NCBI GenBank assembly: GCA_903929355.1
Contig: CAIYUN010000081.1
Coordinates: 85,699-149,698 of the forward strand
DNA from: an uncultured Opitutaceae bacterium
Lineage (GTDB): Bacteria > Verrucomicrobiota > Verrucomicrobiia > Opitutales > Opitutaceae
DNA length: 64,000 nucleotides
Direction: 5' to 3'
The notes beneath the pieces are model-generated. The model worked only from the letters and a program-made list of their open reading frames with translations. It had not been told where the DNA came from and did no database searches. The position numbers and the translations under genes are program-made. This document shows positions 53,601-62,600 of this stretch, piece by piece (the first letter of the stretch is position 1; each line of letters opens with the position of its first letter).

Positions 53601-56600
53601 CCGCCACCTTGGGTGGCCTGACCGGCAACCAGAACCTGTTGCTCGACGGCGCGGGCGCCGAGGGCGCGGGCGTCAGCCTTGCCGTGGGCAACAATAACTC
53701 GAGCACGACCTACAGCGGCGCTCTGAGCGACCTGAACCCGACTGGGGCCAACCCCTCCCAGGCCGGCGCCCTGGCCAAGGTGGGCACGGGCGTTCTGACC
53801 CTCACCAGCGGTCTGAGCACCTTCACCGGTGGGGTCACCGTCAGCGGCGGCACTCTCAGCCTGGTCGGCGCGGAGCATGGCACCAGCGGTCCCTTGGGCG
53901 AACTGGGCCTGATCACGTTCGCGGGTGGCACCCTGCAGCTGACGGCCACCAACAGCACCGACTACTCCGCGCGGTTCAGCCCGACGAGCACGACCACCTC
54001 GATCGACCTCAATGGCAACAATCTGACCTTCGGCACCGGCCTTGGCGGCAGCGCCCTCAACGTGCTCGGCACCGGCACCCTGACCCTGAGCGGGGTCAAC
54101 ACCTACTCCGGTGCCACTACGATCGCCGCCGGGACCTTGGTCGTGGGCGCGAACAGCCTCCTGAACAACGGCAATTACAGCGGCAACGTCGTCAACAATG
54201 GCAGTCTCATCCTCCTCCCCGCCGGCGGCACCCAGAGCCTGTCGGGCATCATCTCCGGCACCGGCAGCTTCACGCTCAACGGGGCGAACGGCACCGGTCC
54301 CCGGACCTTGGCGACCTTGTTCTCCAGCACCGGCAGCTTCACCGCGCCGGCCGGCGCCGGCGTCGTGGTGCTCAGCACGCAGTCGCAGAGCTTCACCGGC
54401 GCGACGACGGTCAACAGCGGCATTCTGATGCTGAACATGCCCAACGCTCAGTTTGGCGGACTCTACGGCAGCAGCGGCCTGACCATCAACGGCGGCACGG
54501 TCGTCCTCTCCAACAGCAGCAATCTCTCCGGCTATGGCAATTCCGGCACCACCCCGATCAACCGGCTGCCGATCACCATCAATCAGGGCGGCCTCATGGT
54601 CTACGCCCCGGTCAACAGCAACGGCAACCTCGGCGGCGTCACGGTCCACACCCAGGCCCTCGTCACGCTGAACGGCGGCGAGTTGGGCGGCGCGCAGCAG
54701 GGCGTCCTCAGCGGCACGCCCGACACGAATGTCGCGGATGACGGCCCGCACTACGGCAACATCAACATTGATGGCGGGGTGCAGGTCAGCTTCGTCAACG
54801 GCAACACCAACACTTCGACGATCAGCGCCCTCAATGTCACCGTGAACCCCACGGGCGGCAGCATCTTCACCGTGGATGCGGGCGCGACCACCGGCCTGGT
54901 CGGCACCGACCTGCTCGTGAGCGGCACGATCACCCACACCACCGGCACCCAGGACAGCGGTCTGAACAAGCAGGGCCTGGGCAAGATGGTGCTCACCGGC
55001 AACAACACCTACGCCAGCCCGACCACCGTCAGCGCCGGCATCCTCAACATCCAGAACAGCAACGCGCTGGGCGCGACCACCACCACCGGCTTCACCTTCT
55101 CCGGCACCGCTCCCGGCAGCGCCGGCACTTCCGTCCTCAGCGGGGCCACCTTGCAGCTCCAGGGCAATATCTCGGTCGGGGTCGAGGCCCTGACCCTCGC
55201 CGGCACCGGCGCGGCCGGGACGTTGGACAATGCCGCCCAGGACGGAGCGTTGGTCAACTTCAGCGGCAATAACGTGTATGGCGGCCTGATCACCCTGGCG
55301 GGTAACACGGCCATCGCGGAGGACAGCGGCACGATGAACCTGACCAACGTCGGTGCAATCACCGGCAGCGGCTTCGGGCTCACGCTGGTCAGCACCAGCG
55401 GCTCCACCAACACGCTGGCGGGCGTCATCGGCACGGGTGCCGGCTCGCTCACGGTCAACGGCGTCGGCACCTGGAACCTCACCGGGGCCAACACCTACGC
55501 GGGCGCCACCTCGGTCAACGGCGGCACGCTGGCGGTCAGCGGCGCGGGCAAGCTCGGCGGCGGCAACTACGCGAACACCCTGACGCTCAGCGCCAACAGC
55601 GCGCTGGACTATTCCGGCTCGTCCGCGCAGACCTTGTCCGGTCTGGTGACCGGTGCGGGCAAATTGGTGCTGAGCGCGGGCGCCGGCACGGTTTCGTTGA
55701 GCGGCACCAATGTCTACACCGGTGCCACCACGGTTAACGGCGGTGTGCTCCAGGTCGTCAGCGGCCTGACCAGCAGTCCGGTGACGGTCAATAATGGCGG
55801 CACCTTGGGCGGCACCGGTCCCGTGGGTTCGGTGACGGTCAACTCCGGCGGGGTGATCGCCTCCGGCAACGGCGTCGGCTCGCAGAACTTCAACAGCCTG
55901 ACGCTGAACAGCGGCGCGGTCCTGAACTTCTCGTTCACCGGCTCGGGCAACTCCCAGGTCAATGTGCTGACGCCGGGCGGTCTGAGCTATGCCAGCGGCG
56001 TTTCCTTCAACCTCTATGCGTCGGGCACCCTCACGCCGTGGTCCTCGCTCACCGCGCCGACCTACACGCTCCTGAGCTTCGCTGGCTCGCACACCGGGGT
56101 GGTCGGCAACCTCTCCATCGCCGATCCGGCGGTCGGCTTCGGCTACACCCTGCATGACACGGGGACGGCCATCACGTTGAACATTGTGCCCCAGGCCAAT
56201 TTCTACATCCCCGCCATCAACGATGTCTGGACCGACGTGGCCGCCTGGACGCTCGGGGCGGTGCCGAACACCGCGTCGGGCAGTGCCATCGGGGTGGTGC
56301 TCTTCAACGGCCCGGCGGCCGTCACCGTCGACCTCGCCAGCACCAATGAGACGATCGGCGAGCTCGCCTTCAACACCACCCATGGCGTGACCATCACGTC
56401 GTCCGGCGGCGCCACCCTCACGTTGAACAACAACACCCAGGCGGCCATCATCGACGCCTCCGTCGGCAACCACACGATCAGCGCCCCGCTCGTGCTCACC
56501 GTCCACGGCGTGAGCATCGATGTCGCCAGTGGCTCCACCCTGACGCTTTCCGGTAACATCAGCCAGGCCGTGTCCACCACGGGTTCGCTCACCAAGACCG

Positions 56601-59600
56601 ACAGCGGCACCTTGGTGCTGGGCGGCGGCAACTCCTACACCGGCGCGACGACGCTCAGCGGCGGCACGATCAATGTGACCACCTTGGGCAACGGCGGGGC
56701 CTCCAGCCCGCTGGGTGCCTCCTCCAACGCGGCGGCCAACCTGGTGTTCAACGGCGGTGCCCTCAACTATACCGGCACGATCCTCGGTTCGACCGACCGT
56801 CTCTTCACCCTCGGCACCGGCGGCGGCACCATCGCCGCCTCCAGCCTGGGCGCGGTGAACCTGACCAACACCGGCACCGAGGTGGTGACCGCGGCCGCCA
56901 CGCTGACCCTCAGCGGCAGCAACAACGGAACGCTCGCCGCCCGGCTCGTCGATGCGGGCGCTGGCAATGTGACTTCGCTGGCCAAGACCGGCACCGGCAC
57001 CTGGACGCTTTCCAACACCGGCAGCAACTACTCGGGGGTGACCTCGGTTCTCGGCGGCACACTGGCGGTCCTGGGCCTGCCGGGCACGTCGGTCGCCGTC
57101 ACGGCGACCACCTCCGGCCCGGTGGCGCAGACCGCGATCACCACGAACACTAATGTGATCACCCTCGATGCGGCCAACCCGGCCCTCTTCGTCGGCCAGA
57201 CGGTGTCGGGCCCGGGCATCCCCGCCAGCACCACGATCTCCGGGGCGGTCGGCGATGGTGTGACCTTCACCCTCTCCGCCACCGCGACGACCTCGGCGGA
57301 CAACGCGCTCACCTTTGGCGGGAACAATACGATCACGGTTTCCAGCGGCACCGGTCTGGTCGCTGGCGCCGGGATCAGCGGGGCGGGCATCCCGACCGGC
57401 ACCACGGTGGTCTCAAACAATGGCAGCGGGGTGCTGGTGCTCTCCAACCCCGCCACGGCGACCGCCAACGGCGCGTCGCTCACCTACTTCACCAGCGCGA
57501 ACAGCGCCTCTTCCCAACTGGTCATCGACCAGGGCGCGGTGCTGAGCTACGTCGGCGGCGGTCTCGCCACGAACCAGCTCTTCAGCCTCGGTTCGGGCAG
57601 CGCGCAGTTGAATGCGGCCGGCACCGGCACGTTGGCGTTCGTCAACCCCGGCGTCTTGGGCACCCCTGGCAACGGCGCGCGCACCCTCACCTTGAGCGGT
57701 GTGGGCAGCGGCTACCTGGGCGCGGCCATCCCCGATGGTTCGGGCGGCGCCACCACCTTGGTCAAGGTCGGCACCGGTACCTGGACGCTGGGCGGCGGCA
57801 ATCTGGCTGGCGCCGCCTTTGGCCCGGTCAGCACTTACTCCGGCGGGGTCCAGATCCTGGGGGGCACGCTCTCCCTCGGCGCCACTAACCAGGGCTCGGT
57901 CTTCGGGTCCAACACCACCAGCACCGCCATTCTGCTCAACGGGGGTGCGCTGCAGACCACCTTTGACGGTGCCTCCTACGGCAACACCCGTGGGATGGCG
58001 ATCGGCGCTTTGGGTGGCACCTTGTCGGCGGTCGCCGGCATCACCACGACCTACAACGCCCCCATCATCGACGCCCCGGGCGCCAGTGGCGGCTCGCTGA
58101 CGATCAATGGCGCCGGCCGGATCGTCCTCTCCAACGCCTCCAACACCTTTATTGGCAACATCACGGTCGCCAGCGGCACTTTGGTCGTCACCCCCAATCT
58201 CAACGTCACGCTCACCACCAGCAGCGGTCTGGGGAATCCCGTCGCCTCGCGCACCATCACGATCAGCCCCGGCGCGGCCCTCCTCCTTAGCGCCCCCGCT
58301 GGCGCTGCCGCGCTCGGCAACGAAAATACCGCCCTCGGCCTCACCTTTGTCATCAATGGCGGGTTGCTGGAGAACACCACGACTTCCAATGACCAGGTCG
58401 GGAATGTCATCCTCGAAAATGGCGCCGAGCTCGCCACCCTCACCGCCACGACCTTTGGCAACAACTTCAACACCCTCGGCCTGAGCGGCTCCGTCACGGT
58501 GGCCGCCGGCGGCGGGCTCACTTCCAGTATCAGCGGTCTGTTGACCGGCGTGGGGGGCTCGCAGATCAACCTGGGTGGTCTCAGCACCTTCGGGGCCGGC
58601 TACCAGACCACGTTTGCGGTGAACAACACCGGCAGTTCCACCGGGATCGATCTGCTGGTGAGCGGTGTTCTGACCAACACCGTCGCGGGCAACGCCAGCG
58701 GTCTCATCAAGTCCGGCGTCGGCACCATGGAGCTCATCGGCAACAACATTTACACCGGCGTGACCACCATCAATGCCGGCACCATCACCACCGGCCCGAC
58801 CGGCCTTCTCGCCAACGGCGGCACGGCCAGCGCCCTCGGTCGTTCCACCAACGCGGCCGCCAACCTCGTCATCAATGGGGGCGCCTTCCAATACGCCAAC
58901 CAGACAGTCGCTTCCACGACCGACCGCCTCTTCACCCTCGGGACCCTGGGCGCCACGATCGACGCCTCCGGCGGCGCGGGTGCCAGCGTGAGCTTCACCA
59001 ACACCGGGGCTTTGGCCCTCGCCTCCGGCGGCGCCCGCACCCTCACCCTGACGGGTATCAACGCTGACAACAACACCTTTGGCCCGGCCATCGGCGACAG
59101 CACGGGCGCGACCTCCCTGCTCAAGTCCGGCGCGGGCAGCTGGACCCTCACCGGGGTGAGCACCTACTCGGGGCTCACCACCATCAGTGCCGGCACGCTG
59201 AACGTCGGCGGCGCGGGCCAGCTCGGCGGCGGCACCTACGCGGGCGCCGTGGCCAACAATGCCAGCCTGAACTTCACCAGCACCGCCAACCAGACGCTGT
59301 CTGGTGCCCTCACCGGCATCGGCAACGTGAGCCAGAGCAGCACCGGCACGCTGACCCTGAGCAACGCGGGCAACACCTACGCGGGTAGCACGACGGTCAA
59401 TTCCGGCACCCTGAACCTGAACGGCAATCTGGCGGGCGCGGCCGTCGTGAACGGCGGCACCCTGAGCCTGAACGGCAAGGTGGGCGGCGGGGCCACGGTC
59501 ACCGCGGGCAACCTGATCCTGAACGGCGGCACCGTCACCGGGTCGGCCGCCATCAACGGCGGTTCGCTGATCGGCACCGGCACCGTCAGCGGCGCCGTCA

Positions 59601-62600
59601 CCATGGGCGCCGGCACCACCATCGCCGCCGGCATCAACACCGCCGGCACGCTCAATGTCGGATCCCTCACGCTCAACACCAGCCTGGTGAACGTGAACTT
59701 CCTGAGCACCACCCAGAGCAGCCTGATCAATGTGCGCTCGGCCGGTGGCCTGAACATCTCCGGTGGCGCCACCTTCGACCTCTTCGCCGCCGGCACGACC
59801 AATCCCTTCGTCACCGATATCGCGACGACCTTCAACCTCCTGGCCTACAGCGGGGCATTGACCGGCTCGACGGCCAGTCTCGCGATCGGCAATCAGCAGG
59901 CCGGTTACGCCTACACCTTCGGCACCACCGCCGGCGACATCACCCTGACGATCAACAGCACCAATACGTTCTGGCTCAACACCGGCAGCGGCATCTGGAA
60001 CAGCGCCGCCAACTGGCCCACCGGGACCGGCCTGGGCATCCCCAACCTGCCCAGCCAGCAGGTCCAGTTCGGCAGCTCGATCACCGCCGCCAGCACGGTC
60101 TCGCTCTCCCAGCCCGAGACCGCCGGCCGGTTGGGCTTCAGCAACACCTTTGGTTACACGCTCGCCGGCACCAACACGGCCTCCATCACCCTCAACAACG
60201 GGGCGAGTCCCGGCATCCTCAGCGTGAGCCAGGGCAGCCATACGATCAGCGTCCCGTTGATCCTGACCGCCCAGGGCCTCAGCGTCAGTGTGTCCTCGGG
60301 TTCGACGCTCACCCTGTCGGGTGCCATCAGCGATGGCGGCCATGCCGCCGCCGTCGCGCTCACCGGCGCCGGCTCGGTCTCGCTCAGCGCGGCCAACACC
60401 TTCACCGGCCCGGTCACGGTCAGCGGTGGCACGGCCGCCGTGAACACCCTGGCGAATGGCGGCCTCGCCAGCTCCCTCGGCGCCTCCTCCAATGCGGCCG
60501 CCTCGCTCGTCATCGATGGTGGCACGCTCCGCTACACCGGCACCACCGCCGGCAGCACGGACCGGCTACTCACCATCGGCACCACCGGCAACGCCACCAT
60601 TTCTGCCGGCGGCACCAGCGGGGTGACGTTCACCAACACGGGTTCGATCGCCGTCAACAGCGCCGGGACCAGCACGCTGACCTTTGCCGGCGCGCAGACC
60701 GGCACCTTTGCCCCGACGATCGTGGATGGCGTCAGCGGCATCACCAATGTGACCAAGGCCGGCACCGGCACTTGGACGCTGTCCGGCAATAATCTCTACT
60801 CGGGCGTCACGAACCTCACGGCGGGCACCTTGGCGGTGTCGGTCCCCTCGGGGGTGTCGGCGGCCGGCCAGGCGACCACCAACGCGGGTGGGCCGATTTC
60901 GGCGAGCACCAATAACTTCGACGGATCCACCTTGGACTTCGGGTTTGGGGTCGATGCGGTGAACTTCTACGTCGGCCAGGTCGTCACCGGTGCGCCCGGG
61001 CTCCTCAAGGCCGGCACCACCACCGTCTCGGCCATCGGCACCAATGGCGTGGGCAATGTCCAGGTGATCCTGAGCCAGTCGACGGCCGACCTGACCGGCA
61101 ACAGCTACACCTTCAGCTTCAGCTCCAACCCGGTGCTCACGCTCAGCTCGACGACGGGCCTCTCGGTCGGCCAGTTTGCGGTGGGCACGGGCACCTTTGC
61201 CTCCGGCACCACCATCATCGCCATCAACACGGTGAGCGGCGCGGTGACCTTGTCCGCCGGCCCGGTCAGCAGCGGCACCGCGAGCTCGGTCGTCTTTGCC
61301 ACGCCGGGTAACCTGGGCCTGGGCGCTTCGAATGTCGCCGCGAACCTCGTCCTCAACGGCGGCGCGCTCAGCTACGTGGGCGGCAGTTTCCTGACCGACC
61401 GCCTCTTCACGCTCGGCACCGCCGGCGGCACGATCGCGGCCAACAACCCCACCGGGGTACTGTCCTTCACCAACAGCGGCGCCATCGCCTTCACCAATGT
61501 GGCCGGCGCCTACACCCTCACCCTCAGCGGCACCGGTACCGGCAGCTTTGCCCCGACGCTCGCGAATGCCACCAGCACCACCCTCACCAGCCTGATCAAG
61601 GCCGGCACCGGCCAGTGGACCATCACCGGCGCCAACACGTATACCGGTGGCACCAAGCTTACCGCCGGCACGTTGGTGCTCGGCAGCGCCTCCGCCCTCG
61701 GCACCGGCACGTTCACCCTCAGCGCCGGTGTGCTGGATGTCAGCCAGGCCCTCACCTCCACCACGCCCGAGGCTTGGACGGGCAACTTCACCTTCGCCAA
61801 CTCCAACGCCCTCACCGTGGGCGGCGGCGTGACGCCACTCGGTGGCGTGGTCAATGTCTCCACCGGCACCGTGACCGTCAGCGGCGTCATATCGGGTGGC
61901 GGCGGCTTCACCCTCGGCGGCGGCACGATGGATCTCATCACAGCCAACACCTACACCGGCGGCACCACCGTCAATTCCGGCGGCACCTTGGTGCTGGGCA
62001 ACGTCGCCGGTGCCGGCACCGGCGACATCACCCTGAACGGCGGCACGTTCAACTTCTCGATCGGCACCATCGCCAACGGCGTGAATGTCATCGCCCCCAG
62101 CACGATCATCACGAACACCACCTCGCAGCTCAACGGCCAGCTCACCAGCAGCGGCCAGCAGCTCGTGAACATGCTCATCACGGGCGGCAACACCATCACG
62201 TTGAACAACGATCTTGCCGGCTACACCGGCACCTTCTCGCTCGGGGCCAGCACCGGCTTCCTGCGCGCCGGCATTGGCAGCACGCTCACCAACGCCTCCG
62301 GCATCTACTTCGATCTCGGCACCAGCACCGCCGTCCTGCACACCCGCGACGGCGGCAGCATCACCATCCAGCTCGGCGCCCTCGCCGGCGGTACGGGCAC
62401 CGTCCTCCAGGGTGCGCGCTCGGCCGACAGCCCCACCACCTACGCCATCGGCGGGTTCGCCAGCAGCACCTTCAACGGCACCATTGAGGACGGCTCCACC
62501 GGCGGCACGACCATCCCGAACGTCCCCGGCGCGGTCACGCTCATCAAGGTGGGCTCGGGCACCACGCTGACGCTGACGGGCAACAATCAATACAGCGGCG

